This document shows, one piece after another, positions 18,777 through 28,126 of a DNA stretch of 64,000 nt. The stretch covers positions 1-64,000 of the forward strand of contig CAKSBF010000001.1 of NCBI GenBank assembly GCA_934438075.1, written 5' to 3'. The position numbers and the translations under genes were made by a program. Source of the DNA: an uncultured Clostridia bacterium (GTDB lineage: Bacteria; Bacillota; Clostridia; UBA1381; UBA9506). Positions within the stretch are counted from its first letter, which is position 1. The number at the start of each line of letters is the position of its first letter. The notes beneath the pieces were generated by a model, which had not been told where the DNA came from, ran no database searches, and saw only the letters and a list, made by a program, of their open reading frames with translations.

Positions 18777-19716
18777 CCGCTTCAACCTCCTTTAAACTAC
18801 GTACAAAGTACGCCTCTGTATCTGCTGAACTCCACAATCCGGCCAGTCTCAACGCCTTGCGCACCGCGCCAAATACCGGTGGCGTTTGCGGCACGGTTAC
18901 TTCATAACGATTGCCCAGTATCTCGCAAAGTGGCCGCACAACCAGCTCGTTCTGCTTAAACAAGCTACCGATCAGCGCAGTTTTAACTGGTGTCTGCATA
19001 GATGCTGCCGCTGCACGAATCAAGCGTGTCCAATGTACGACGCTTTCATTGATAATGTCCTTGGCAATAATATCATTTTGTGCTGCTGCTGTAAAAACAA
19101 GCGGTGCAAATCCGGCAATAAAGCGTTTACCGCCTTGATAAATGCGGTCGAGCATCTCTGCAACATCTCCACCCAACTGCTTCGTAATAAGCGCCGTCAG
19201 CATTGTTTTTTCACCCGTTCCATCGGCAGCTGAAAGCACTGCGGCAATTGCGCCGCGCCCTAAGTCATAACCGCCGCCAGCACCGTCGAATAAATAACCC
19301 CAGCCGCCAACGCGGCGCAATTGTGCACCCTCTTTGGCAAAGCTGACTGAGCCGGTTCCTGCAATTAGAATAACACCGTCGTCTTCACCCAGACCCATGC
19401 TGATTGCATTTGCTGCATCACTGCCGTTTTGAAATGTCGCCAGAGGAAAATCAGCCGATAGTGCGCCATGTATGCGTGCTTGATAGTTGCCGCTTGTACC
19501 ACCGGAGAGACCAACAAACATACCGTCTATGCGCCCGTCTGTGCCCTCTATCAGTGCACGGATGCCCTTGCGAAGTACGGAGTAGGCTGCAGTGTATCCA
19601 ATATCGAATGGGTTACTCGCCGGCAGTAAATAATGCCGCAACACCCTGCCGGTTTCGTCACATCGAACAAACTCTGTTTTTGTGCCGCCGCCATCCACAC
19701 CAATAATAATACGCAT
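18754..19716 (-). CDS. BadF-type amino-sugar kinase, MurK-like (MurNAc/GlcNAc kinase)
   Basis: The 320-residue protein has all BadF/NagK kinase motifs: DGGGTKTE (phosphate loop, residues 7-14), GLSGG, NGSDAANA with the candidate catalytic Asp, IAGTGSVSFA (adenosine loop) and GGWGYLFDGAGGGYDLG. Clostridial MurK of this family phosphorylates both MurNAc and GlcNAc and lies next to murQ, which matches this operon. MurNAc-6-phosphate made here would feed MurQ. It is the first gene after a strong promoter. Specificity for MurNAc rather than another amino sugar is inferred from context. Confidence 0.85.
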   Translation of the reverse strand: MRIIIGVDGGGTKTEFVRCDETGRVLRHYLLPASNPFDIGYTAAYSVLRKGIRALIEGTDGRIDGMFVGLSGGTSGNYQARIHGALSADFPLATFQNGSDAANAISMGLGEDDGVILIAGTGSVSFAKEGAQLRRVGGWGYLFDGAGGGYDLGRGAIAAVLSAADGTGEKTMLTALITKQLGGDVAEMLDRIYQGGKRFIAGFAPLVFTAAAQNDIIAKDIINESVVHWTRLIRAAAASMQTPVKTALIGSLFKQNELVVRPLCEILGNRYEVTVPQTPPVFGAVRKALRLAGLWSSADTEAYFVRSLKEVEAVELSAED

Positions 19717-19772
19717 GATAACACCACCGTTTTATATACTTTTGTTAGAGAAGATGTTCTCAATAACATACT

Positions 19773-19816
19773 TGATACAATAGTATCAGTATATCATACC
19801 CGTAATAAAATGTCAA
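19773..19816 (-). promoter_or_regulatory. Promoter and operator of the muropeptide-salvage operon
   Basis: Read leftward, TTGACA (19811-19816) and TATACT (19788-19793) are separated by 17 bp. Immediately downstream and sharing bases with the -10 is the inverted repeat TGATAC-AATA-GTATCA (19773-19788). An RpiR-type regulator bound there would block transcription start. Confidence 0.85.
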
Positions 19817-20319
19817 TTTTTTTTAACTAGTTTATAAAATAATATTTCATTTTTTTCATGCACAATTTTAAATTTTAATAGTATATGTCTTAAGTTTTTT
19901 ACTAGGCAAAACAGAGTAATTATGCTTTGAATTTTCAGTGACTTCGCTTATTAAACAGACATTGCAGCTTTTCATCGTGTGTAAATACTGTTACGAAAAC
20001 TGTATTGCTATCTGCCATAACGGATGCGTAAAGCTTATTTGCTCCGGTTTTCCCACTCATTTCTTTATAAGCGAATACTGAATTGCACTATTGGTTTTCT
20101 TGAAACAGATTATATTAAATTTTGCTCTTTCAAAAACAGATAAATAGGGACTTGAATCGGTAGAATTATCTTTGTATTAACAGTACTCGTTAACAACTGA
20201 GTAACAAAGCCAATTAAACGCCGGCATATTCCTTACAATCATCTGAGCGATGAATATATAAAATCAGAACCACCAGTAAATGCATTTATCAAGTAAAAGC
20301 AAACAATAAAAAACACTAA
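19817..20319. other. AT-rich intergenic gap
   Basis: No convincing gene is seen in this 503-bp gap between the kinase promoter and the transposase remnant. A 41-codon minus-strand frame (19935-20060, starting MSGKTGANKLYASVM) may be part of a decayed gene. Nothing else was recognised. Confidence 0.35.
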
Positions 20320-20790
20320 TTATCCAAACCCTTGATCGGTTCTATACTGAACAGGGTTTTGGTAATTTAGTTTATATGACAATCTTTCATTGTTGAAATA
20401 ATAGGCATAATCTTCGATAAACAAAGGGGCATTCTCAGCATCTTGTAAATCAAAATCTATTTTCATTTCTTCTTTTATCCAGCAATTTAATGATTCAATG
20501 ATTGGATTATCTGTAGGTGTTCCTACTCTTGACATAGAATGCATAATTTTAGTATAATCTTTATGGGTTTGATAAAAATCTGCTGAGGAGTAGACACTAC
20601 CCTGGTCTGTGTGATGAGTGGCTGGGCATGGCTGCTCCTTTGCCTTTTCAATTAATATCTTTAAACATTCATAATAAGGTAAACTGCTTCCCATCCTGTT
20701 TGTTACTGCACTTGCTATAATTTCATTGTTGTATGTATCAAGTATATATTGTGCCGTCTTCCCCGAATAGATGGGCAGACAAAAGAGTGA
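20320..20790 (-). pseudogene. IS3-family transposase OrfB, C-terminal remnant
   Basis: The frame encodes the C-terminal half of an IS3-type integrase core: LDTYNNEIIA, HHTDQGSVYSS (second Asp), NPIIESLNCWIKEE (catalytic Glu) and the tail YYFNNERLSYKLNYQNPVQYR. Similarity begins near QYILDTYNN (about 20765). The frame upstream of that to 20862 is unrelated, so the N-terminal half, including the first catalytic Asp, is missing. It is not functional. Confidence 0.85.
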
Positions 20791-20839
20791 TATAATGGAA
20801 TGGACATATAAAAATCCATTATTACTGAGGAGCATTTTC

Positions 20840-20938
20840 ATGTCAATCAAAAAAGGAACCATGCCGCTGCACTACAATGAAGCATTCAAAGCCGGCGTTG
20901 TCAAAATGGTTACCGAGCAAGGTCGCCCCGCTAAATAG
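20840..20938 (+). pseudogene. IS3-family OrfA N-terminal remnant
   Basis: A 32-codon plus-strand frame (MSIKKGTMPLHYNEAFKAGV...) resembles the first residues of IS3-type OrfA helix-turn-helix proteins. It has GAGGAG upstream and ends abruptly at TAG. It is inverted relative to the OrfB remnant beside it and directly abuts the 3' end of the decayed gene at 20939-21614, so it marks an insertion or deletion boundary. Confidence 0.6.
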
Positions 20939-21614
20939 ATTGCCTCCGTGTTTCCTCCCTCTATTCTTTCAAATCGCAGGTACGCTGTTCCGGTCGTTTT
21001 TCCCGTTTCCCTTAAAAGATAATACCCCTGCCATGAAAGCATCCCATCCGGAGAATATAAAAGATATGCCTGCTCGTAAACCGTTAAGCCAACGTAAACG
21101 CCTCCGTCTTGGTCAAAACGAATAACGGTCTCATCATGAAACATCTGGTCGTAAAGAAAAAATCAAAACTCATGGTGCGGAAAAAGCTCAAGAAAAACTT
21201 TTTCAAATCAACCGTAAGCCACTCTCCGCCGCTTGATAGGTACTGAATAATCCCATTTTTCAAAATATACACATGGCCTTTACAATCAAAGCTTGGAACC
21301 GCCGGGGTATATTGGGGAAAATATCCATAGAGAGCACACTCCGCATATATCCACATTTTAAGTACATTGGCGCCCATCCAGTCCATAGCCGGAAACTCTG
21401 TGATCAAGGTAGGATAAAAATGGTGATTGTCTCTTTGTATTGCATAGCTGCCGCTGTTTTTGTGCAATTCCGAAAGCGGTGCTGCATACGATTGTTTTTC
21501 ATAAGCACCGCTGCCCATCTTTGTTACATTTTCAATGTAAAATTTTGCCGTCTCGCAGGCCGGCACACCTGCCTTTAGAATATTAATAACATCCCTTTGA
21601 GCCTTATATCCCAC
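20939..21614 (-). pseudogene. Decayed gene of unknown function
   Basis: Two minus-strand frames join into one protein-like sequence. The first starts at 21614 (MGYKAQRDVINILKAG) and reads well to GGEWLTVDLKK. The second reads FHDETVIRFDQDGGVYVG onward to the IS remnant at 20938. A frameshift near the A/T runs at about 21185-21205 separates them. The 3' end is cut by the OrfA fragment. No family was recognised; the gene lies downstream of the PIG-L gene and may have been in its operon. Confidence 0.6.
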
Positions 21615-21728
21615 TTTTATTAATTCTTTTTGTTCAGAATAAAAAAATTTGATTGAGCGCTTTTGCGCGGCAAGTGCAAAAGCTTCCTAAAAACGGAGCT
21701 CTTAACGATGGAATACCCCTCTTCTTTT

Positions 21729-22580
21729 CTAAAGAGAAAACAATGCTTTATTTAGCTCTTCTGTCAATTTTGCGCCGTATTCGGATAATTCAAAGGCTTC
21801 CGCATAGCGAATCTTCCTGCCTTTTTCATAACCATATCGTTCGATGAGTTCTTTTCTGAATCTAGCCGCCGTTTTGGCATAGCGAACGCTATAACCGCCT
21901 TTCGCCGCCATAATTTCTTTGTCCGTTGTGTCAGATGTAATTTCCATACCTTTAAGCCATTTAAAACGCGCCTCATCATCTGTCGGCACCCCCTTTTCAA
22001 TACCTTCAGAATACGGCAGCCATTCGTAGACTTGGCTTACATTAAAACTTGCAATTTTAAGTTTTGTATCAATTTCACTATCCATGTCCAATACAATATC
22101 AGCCCGGAAATCAGGATTTGAAAAAGTATCCTCATTATATATAATCAACGGCATTTTTCTCATAGCCGGCACATTCGGACATTCATGAGGAACAATTAAA
22201 AGATAGGAAGCGTCCTGAACCAGCTGGCCTGCTGCACGGTGATCTGGCATATAATCATTCGTACGGTGTGTTATAATCATATCGGGAGAAAATTCCCGAA
22301 TGTAGCAAATTAACCTTTTCCGTGTTGCTAAATCCGCCACTAAATTACAATCATCAATATCCCACACATCGTACTGAACCCCTAAATACTTTGCTACCTT
22401 TGCCGACTCTGCAGCTCTGGCCCTGACTGTTTCCTCCGGTGATAAAATGTGATGTCCTCCACACCCATTACACATACTTAAAAATCTCACATCATATCCC
22501 ATCTGAACATATTTATGCGCTAATCCTCCACAGCGAAACTCGTTATCATCCTGATGTGCACCAATCATTAAAATTTTCAT
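21729..22580 (-). CDS. PIG-L family zinc-dependent deacetylase
   Basis: The 283-residue cytosolic protein has the PIG-L/LmbE zinc motifs: GAHQDDNEF (His-x-Asp-Asp type) at the N-terminus and THRTNDYMPDHRAAG with the third zinc ligand His. Members remove N-acetyl groups from sugars such as GlcNAc conjugates; the substrate here is unknown. The start has AAAGGGTG upstream. It follows the large GH20-like gene on the same strand after 157 bp, so they may cooperate on an amino-sugar-containing glycan. The C-terminus is extended compared with the minimal family. Confidence 0.85.
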   Translation of the reverse strand: MKILMIGAHQDDNEFRCGGLAHKYVQMGYDVRFLSMCNGCGGHHILSPEETVRARAAESAKVAKYLGVQYDVWDIDDCNLVADLATRKRLICYIREFSPDMIITHRTNDYMPDHRAAGQLVQDASYLLIVPHECPNVPAMRKMPLIIYNEDTFSNPDFRADIVLDMDSEIDTKLKIASFNVSQVYEWLPYSEGIEKGVPTDDEARFKWLKGMEITSDTTDKEIMAAKGGYSVRYAKTAARFRKELIERYGYEKGRKIRYAEAFELSEYGAKLTEELNKALFSL

Positions 22581-22737
22581 TTATGTTATTCACCCTTTAT
22601 AGAAATATCAAAATTCTTTTTAAAAGCATATTTAAATCTGCTGTACTGCTCTGTTCAATAATCCACGCAGATATGTCCCAAACGATAACTATTAAGCTCT
22701 ATTCGACTTTTCCCTTTAAGCCGCGCGGCTTTTATGT

Positions 22738-25290
22738 CTAATTCTCCGTAATCACCCATCCGAACTCACCGGGAGACAAATCTATTTTACCCAATGTGCG
22801 CGTGGGTTCATGTTCATTTTTCCATGGTGTACCGTTCACCGCTATTCGCATTTTTATAGGGCTGTCATGCGTCCAGCCTGACTTCTTTCTCGAAATTGTC
22901 AGACGATACCAAACACCATCCTCCTCAGATGTTTCAAGCTTATACTTTGCAAGCTCCTGATCTATTTTATCGCCGAAAACAGACTGATGCGAAAGAACGG
23001 TGCTGGCAAGGCGAAGCTTGCCGTTAAAAAGAAAAATTTCCGGGCAAGGCCACATAAGACGAAACTCAAAACAAACAGAAACCTCCATATTTTCTTTTAT
23101 TTTCACTTCAAGATACAAATTTTCTGTGTCAAGCGCCATACGGAATCCGGCTCTGTCCTCTGCAAAGCTCTCCCACTTTGCATTGCATATTTCGCCGTAC
23201 TTCAAAATATATGCACTCTCGGCGTCACCGAGATAGTAGTCCAGCGGCGGCAATCCCTTTCTGAGCCTGTCAGCCGTCTGCGGAAATTCCTTCTTCAGCA
23301 ATTCATTTAAGCTCTTGATACGATACTTTAATTTCTCCGGAAAAAACTTATATCCTTCCGCTTCGGAATGATACCCCAAACGGGAATCCTTTTCGCAAAG
23401 CAATATCATTTCTCCGCTGTTTTTTATTTCATCAAGCGCCAATTCCTCCATTCTGCCGAGAACGGAGGAGGGATTTTCACAACAAAGCCCGAGTTGTTCA
23501 CGCAGCTGGTAAAAGCGCAGAATATTGTGTCCGCTTAAAAACAATATCAGCAGAGCCTCGGCTATATTTCTCTGCTCCTGCGGAAGGTTATCGGGCAAGC
23601 AGTCAACGCCCTTATCCCATTTGTCAATCATCCGTCCCGTCAGCTCAACAGCTTCTTCAAGCGTATGACCGCTTTGCAGGCATTCACCTATTCTGTCTCC
23701 GTCGGGTTTGTCCAAAAGCAGCCAGCTTCTTGGCAGCGGATTGTTTTTCGGCAGCAGCGACAGCTCCCATGCAACGCCGTCGTGCATAGGGCCGTAATAG
23801 CTGAACATGATGTTTACGGGATAATTGGCATATCCCTCCTCAAAATAGTTCCATGCGCGGCTCATCTCAGCCGCATGGCTCCGACCGCACCAAATGGCCG
23901 CGAGCTGCTGCAAAAAAGAGTTTTTATCTGTAAAATCATCGGCAAATGACAATTCCCCGGCAGCCTTGCTCATAACAGAAGGATAATTGCCAAAATACCA
24001 GCATTGTATGATACCCTCCACTCCAAGCTCCGCTGCCGCCTTATATTTATCAAACAGTATGCCGGGAACCGGGATGTACGGGACGGACGCGCATTCGTGA
24101 GAGCAGCATACCTGCATTTTTGCAAAGCAGTGTTTGTTCGTTTGGGCGGCAGTTTCCGCCGTCAGGCGAAACATATCCGACGGCCCGGCATACGACAGCC
24201 AGTAATCACGCGCCTGCCGTATTTTTCCCAGCTGCTCAACATATCCGTTATCCTCAAAATTCTGTGCCATCATAACCCGCGGCGAAGCATTTTGAATATA
24301 ATCCTTAATATCGCCAATATCGCCGTCGTCCCAATAGCAATGACCGTATGTCCAGCTGATGCATTCCGCGCTGCTCCCTGCTCTGCGGATGCCTTCTTCA
24401 AATAAATTGACGGTATAGGCCAGCGTTTCGCCAACCGTGTAAGCGCTGCACCTCGGACAGCTGCCGACGACCTCCGCTGTGGCCGAGGCGCAGGAGGTGA
24501 AACGCTCTCCGTTTGTGATAAAGATAAATCCTCCGAGATTCGGAATCAGCTCGCAAAGCTTCTGCGTGGCTTCTATGCAATACTTCCTCCCCAGTTCACT
24601 GCGTGTGCAGAAGGCATGCTCTCCCCAACGCTCTGCGCCGGTAATTTCAGGATATCTTGCTGCCATTTCATTGCTTAAAGAAGCCGGCTCTATCCCGTGT
24701 ATGTATATCTTAATTCCATAGCGCGCGCACTGATCCGTAATTCTTTTCAGCTTTTTGATCCGTTTCTCACTGTTTATACCATACTCAGGAAAACAATCGG
24801 ACGGAATCAGGTCTCGGAAATGTGTATAAATAAAAATTCCGTTAGAACCGTCGTGCGCAAGCCTGTTTAAGTATTCCTCAGGGTAATAATCCACATCATC
24901 GAAAAGCTCGTCAATATTTTTCGGAGGCCTGCCGGTAGGGCTGAAAAAACCCCTGGTAATCCTTGTACGGATTCGCGGCCTGCGGCAGATTTCACCAATC
25001 GGCAGAAAAGCGCCTTCCCTGCGCTGCAGCTCGTCTTCAAGGTAAATCAGCGCGCGTCTCACCCCTTCCGTATCGGCGGAGGAAATGACACATCCCTCTT
25101 CACAAACGCTGATGGAATATGCTTCAAAACTGGGTGTTTCTTCTTTGACAACGCGCACCGGAAACCGCTTTCCGTCAATGCCGAAAACCTTACAAAACTG
25201 CTTGAAATCATCATACGCCGTATCCAAAAGATGTTTTTCGTCAGGAAATATCTGTTCAATGTACAACCCTCTTACCGAAACTTCCCCCAT
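22738..25290 (-). CDS. Large GH20-like carbohydrate-active protein with C-terminal CBM9-like domain
   Basis: The 850-residue protein has no signal peptide. Residues 1-105 resemble the alpha/beta domain that precedes GH20 and alpha-glucuronidase barrels. Residues about 110-480 look like a TIM barrel (GSNGIFIYTHFRDL, KIYIHGIEP, FIFITNGERF, ECISWTYGHCYWDDG). A helical region follows. The last 150 residues, with ALDTENLYLEVKIKE and a late beta-rich stretch, resemble a CBM9-type fold. The usual GH20 Asp-Glu pair is not in its expected form; TNGERF could hold a catalytic acid. I cannot assign a substrate. Its N-terminus abuts a truncated response-regulator gene, so this start may be a rearrangement product. 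Confidence 0.55.
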   Translation of the reverse strand: MGEVSVRGLYIEQIFPDEKHLLDTAYDDFKQFCKVFGIDGKRFPVRVVKEETPSFEAYSISVCEEGCVISSADTEGVRRALIYLEDELQRREGAFLPIGEICRRPRIRTRITRGFFSPTGRPPKNIDELFDDVDYYPEEYLNRLAHDGSNGIFIYTHFRDLIPSDCFPEYGINSEKRIKKLKRITDQCARYGIKIYIHGIEPASLSNEMAARYPEITGAERWGEHAFCTRSELGRKYCIEATQKLCELIPNLGGFIFITNGERFTSCASATAEVVGSCPRCSAYTVGETLAYTVNLFEEGIRRAGSSAECISWTYGHCYWDDGDIGDIKDYIQNASPRVMMAQNFEDNGYVEQLGKIRQARDYWLSYAGPSDMFRLTAETAAQTNKHCFAKMQVCCSHECASVPYIPVPGILFDKYKAAAELGVEGIIQCWYFGNYPSVMSKAAGELSFADDFTDKNSFLQQLAAIWCGRSHAAEMSRAWNYFEEGYANYPVNIMFSYYGPMHDGVAWELSLLPKNNPLPRSWLLLDKPDGDRIGECLQSGHTLEEAVELTGRMIDKWDKGVDCLPDNLPQEQRNIAEALLILFLSGHNILRFYQLREQLGLCCENPSSVLGRMEELALDEIKNSGEMILLCEKDSRLGYHSEAEGYKFFPEKLKYRIKSLNELLKKEFPQTADRLRKGLPPLDYYLGDAESAYILKYGEICNAKWESFAEDRAGFRMALDTENLYLEVKIKENMEVSVCFEFRLMWPCPEIFLFNGKLRLASTVLSHQSVFGDKIDQELAKYKLETSEEDGVWYRLTISRKKSGWTHDSPIKMRIAVNGTPWKNEHEPTRTLGKIDLSPGEFGWVITEN

Positions 25291-25296
25291 CTGTTT

Positions 25297-26061
25297 ATGT
25301 CCCTTATGAAACAGCTATGCTCCGTTGTGGAGCAGGCAGCTCCCGGTGCGGAGATTGTATGCTTTGACGAATGTGATGATGCTGTGGAAGCAGCAAAACA
25401 TAAAAATTATGATGTGGCATTTCTTGATATTCAGATGCCGGAAAAGGATGGACTTGAGCTGGCAAAAGAATTAAAGGATATTTATAAGGATATTAACATT
25501 GTTTTTGTTACGGGATATTCACAATATGCACTGGATGCGCTAAAAATTCACTGCAGCGGATATGTTTTAAAGCCGGCAAAAAAAGAGGATATAGAGGACG
25601 CTCTTGCAAACCTGCGCGCACCCATTCAATATAATGACAACAAGCTACGTGTGCAATGCTTCGGAAGCTTTGAGGTATTTTATAACAACAAGCCTGTTAA
25701 TTTCGACAGAAGCAAGGCGAAGGAAATATTTGCATACCTCATCGACCGCAAGGGTGCCGCCGCAACCACGGGTGAACTGTGCGGCATACTATGGGACGAA
25801 AAAAGTGCTGACGAGTCAAGCAAACATTATCTTAGAAATCTGATTGCCAGTTTAAAAAAATCGCTTAAAGTCTGCGATGCAGAAGATGTCTTTATATGCA
25901 AACGCAATTATTTTGCCGTTAATTCTGAAAAGATAGAGTGTGATTACTACAAATATCTTGAGCGTGACGCAGCGGCGGCAGTCAACAGCTATAAGGGCGA
26001 ATACATGTCACAGTACAGCTGGGCAGAAATGACGCTTGCAGACCTTGAAAAAAACAAGTAA
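25297..26061 (+). pseudogene. Response regulator with SARP-type output, N-terminally truncated
   Basis: The frame encodes most of a receiver domain (FLDIQMPEKDGLEL with the phospho-Asp; FVTGYSQYA; GYVLKPAKKED). A winged-helix domain (RVQCFGSFEVFYNNKPV...) and the start of a bacterial transcriptional-activation domain follow. The first beta strand and the acidic Asp-Asp pair of the receiver are missing. Upstream codons belong to the antisense start of the gene at 22738-25290, with no room for a ribosome site. It is probably a broken gene, although an in-frame ATG at 25297 exists. Confidence 0.75.
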
Positions 26062-26068
26062 AAACAAA

Positions 26069-26107
26069 CAAATCCATGTAACGCTATCCCTCCGTTACAT
26101 GGATTTG
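26069..26107. terminator. Bidirectional terminator hairpin
   Basis: CAAATCCATGTAACG (26069-26083) pairs perfectly with 26093-26107 around a 9-base loop. It lies between the convergent response-regulator and histidine-kinase remnants. Confidence 0.8.
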
Positions 26108-26116
26108 CTATAAGGC

Positions 26117-26665
26117 CTATTTTGGAATTATAATAACCGCATCTGTTCCTTGATCCGGCACACTGTTTACCATTAATGCTCCGCCGCACATCATTTTAAG
26201 CCTTTGCTGTACATTCTTTATTCCTATATGGGATTTCCCATCGTTTTTAAATGCATTGACATCAAAACCCCGGCCATTGTCATTTATCTCAACATAATAA
26301 TTACCCATATCCGAATATGTTCTGATTGTCACAGTCAATTGCTTGCCTTTTCTCATGCCATGTTTCACGGCATTTTCAACTATCGGCTGGATTGTAAGGG
26401 ACGGGAGCATAAAACTGTTTTCCTGTATATCATATACGGCTTTTATTTTGTCCCCGAAGCGCTTTTCCTCTAATGACCAGTATGTTTTTACATGCTTCAG
26501 CTCCGTTTCAAACTGTATACACTGCTTTAATGTGAGAGAGTCCATGTTAGCTCTCAAATAATCTGCAAACTGTCCTACGGTTTTCTCGGCCTCCTCCGGA
26601 TCTGTTCGGCACATATACATAATAGTTGTCAGCATGTTATGCATGAAATGCGGCTGTAGCATCAA
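26117..26665 (-). pseudogene. Histidine kinase C-terminal remnant (LytS/YesM type)
   Basis: The frame holds the phospho-His region (LQPHFMHNML) and the ATPase boxes VENAVKHGM (N), INDNGRGF (G1) and GIKNVQQRL (G2) of a His_kinase/HATPase protein. The whole membrane sensor part is missing. The frame starts abruptly at 26665 where a plus-strand XRE remnant begins, and an in-frame TAA lies just upstream. It is probably the former partner of the neighbouring response regulator, but is now truncated. Confidence 0.8.
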
Positions 26666-26743
26666 CCTCCCTTAGATACGCTGTTTGACATTGCCAAGGT
26701 TTTAAATGTACCGGTATATAAATTTTTCCTTTTTGACGAATAA
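26663..26743 (+). pseudogene. XRE-family C-terminal tail remnant
   Basis: A short frame reads PPLDTLFDIAKVLNVPVY and ends FFLFDE before TAA. This is the characteristic final helix and tail of an XRE/Cro regulator. The DNA-binding helices are absent. It abuts the truncated histidine kinase exactly, so both were cut at one junction. Confidence 0.65.
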
Positions 26744-26943
26744 ACAGCAGATGTACCATTTTAAATGATATATTATCTTCGTAAATCCCCGAAGTATCCT
26801 TCGGAGAAATTTATTTTGTCGGTAACATTCTCTTTTGAACCACGCGACTATCATGCGATTTTTGCACATAAAAATTCCCGGTGGTCAAGCATATTGCCAA
26901 GCCGCCGGGATATGTTTTTGTTTTTTCTAATTTCTTTTGCTCC

Positions 26944-27060
26944 TTACTTATCCCCATCTTCTCTGAAGAACAGCGAAAGTGCGAGCAAAACGCCGTCAAG
27001 GAACGCTTTTAAGATGAGCTGAAAGTCAGCTATATTGCGCTTTCCGCGGTTCTGCGGCAT
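26944..27060 (-). CDS. Small ORF, 38 residues, possible membrane peptide
   Basis: ATG at 27060 lies inside the preceding small ORF (27030-27119) in another frame, and the frame ends at 26944. The product starts MPQNRGKRN and contains a hydrophobic stretch FLDGVLLALSLFF before a charged tail. No strong ribosome site precedes it, so translation would rely on coupling to the overlapping ORF. It may alternatively be the second half of a frameshifted single protein. No family was recognised. Confidence 0.4.
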   Translation of the reverse strand: MPQNRGKRNIADFQLILKAFLDGVLLALSLFFREDGDK

Positions 27061-27119
27061 TCGCTGATGATGCACAGTGCAAGGTAAGCTGTCACAAAGC
27101 CAAAAAACATCCACAGCAT
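27030..27119 (-). CDS. Small ORF, 29 residues, single membrane segment
   Basis: A strong AGGAGG (27127-27132) lies 7 bases before the ATG at 27119. The product is MLWMFFGFVTAYLALCIIS plus a short basic tail, one membrane helix. It is 60 bp downstream of the glutamine amidotransferase stop on the same strand and overlaps the next small ORF by 31 bp. Its quality rests on the ribosome site and the hydrophobic pattern; no family is known to me. Confidence 0.55.
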   Translation of the reverse strand: MLWMFFGFVTAYLALCIISECRRTAESAI

Positions 27120-27179
27120 GGAAATCCCTCCTTTTCGCTGAATTTGTTTCGAATCCTTTCTCGTTTTTACGTCCGTTTT

Positions 27180-28126
27180 TCACATTCCGCAGAAGAAAAA
27201 CTCCTCAATTTCCGCGGGTGTCAGACCGTTTGCGAGCATGCAGTCAATATCCTCCGCCGAAAAGCCGTAGGCGCTCGCGACCGCTTTTAACTCGCGGATG
27301 TACATCTGCTGCTCATTTTTCACAATGTCGTTTTTCCTCCGCTCATTTTTCGCTCCGCCAAAACAAGGCGAATACCCCCACGAAACGTATTTCGTCTGAT
27401 ACAGGCGCGCCGCCGAAAACTCGCCGCAGGAGCAGGTTCCGTCAGAATCGATCTGCAAAATTTCACCGGGACGCAGCTTCAAAACCTCATACTCCTTCGA
27501 CAAAAACCGCACCGCAGACAACGCCTGCTCCATGATTTCCTCCGTCGAGGCGTACACATACAAGCCCGGATTTTTCCAGTGCAGCAGATGCAGTGGATTG
27601 TTGCCCTTGACGAAATACAGGCTGTTTTGCGCCGTCAGCACGGTGAAGGTAAAAGAGCCTTCCAGACGCTCCGCTGCGTCGGCGAGGGATTTTTTCGACA
27701 GCTCCCTCTGACGCTCCAGCAGCCGTACAATCACGTAGCTGTCTGTGCGAATACGGCTTTTCGGCAATCGAAGCTGCTGTTCCAAAAGGAAATCATTGGT
27801 AATCACTCCGTTGTGCGCCAGAGCAAAATCCATACCGCCCACCTGTCCGGGAAAAGGATGGTTGTTGCAGTTAAAGATCGCGTTACCCTGGGTCGCCATG
27901 CGCGTATGACCCATCACAAAGCAAGCCTCCTGCGGCAGCCGGAATTTCATTGTGTGTGCCGCCGCGGGACGCTTAAAAATGTGCAGACGGCCGTTTGCGT
28001 TATACGCAATACCCGTCGCATCCGTTCCGCGCTCCTCGCTTTCTTTGGCAAGGGCGGACAAAAGCTGTGTGCGCTGACGAACGCTCAGCCTTTGCCGATA
28101 ATCCAAAATCCCAAACAAGCTACACA
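27180..28126 (-). CDS. Class II glutamine amidotransferase (GATase-II)
   Basis: The ATG at 28126 puts the catalytic Cys at position 2 (MCSLFGI), as required for N-terminal-nucleophile GATases; upstream in-frame codons belong to the amidoligase gene. Typical blocks follow: MGHTRMATQG, NCNNHPF, LAHNGVITN, RTDSYVIVRL and ASTEEIM. The domain releases ammonia from glutamine. Its start overlaps the amidoligase stop by 7 bp, with GGAAGG upstream, so the two are made together. Amidoligase/GATase-II pairs were predicted by comparative genomics (Iyer, Aravind and colleagues) to build peptide-like amides; no product is known for this one. The C-terminal 60 residues are variable and end LTPAEIEEFFFCGM. 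Confidence 0.85.
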
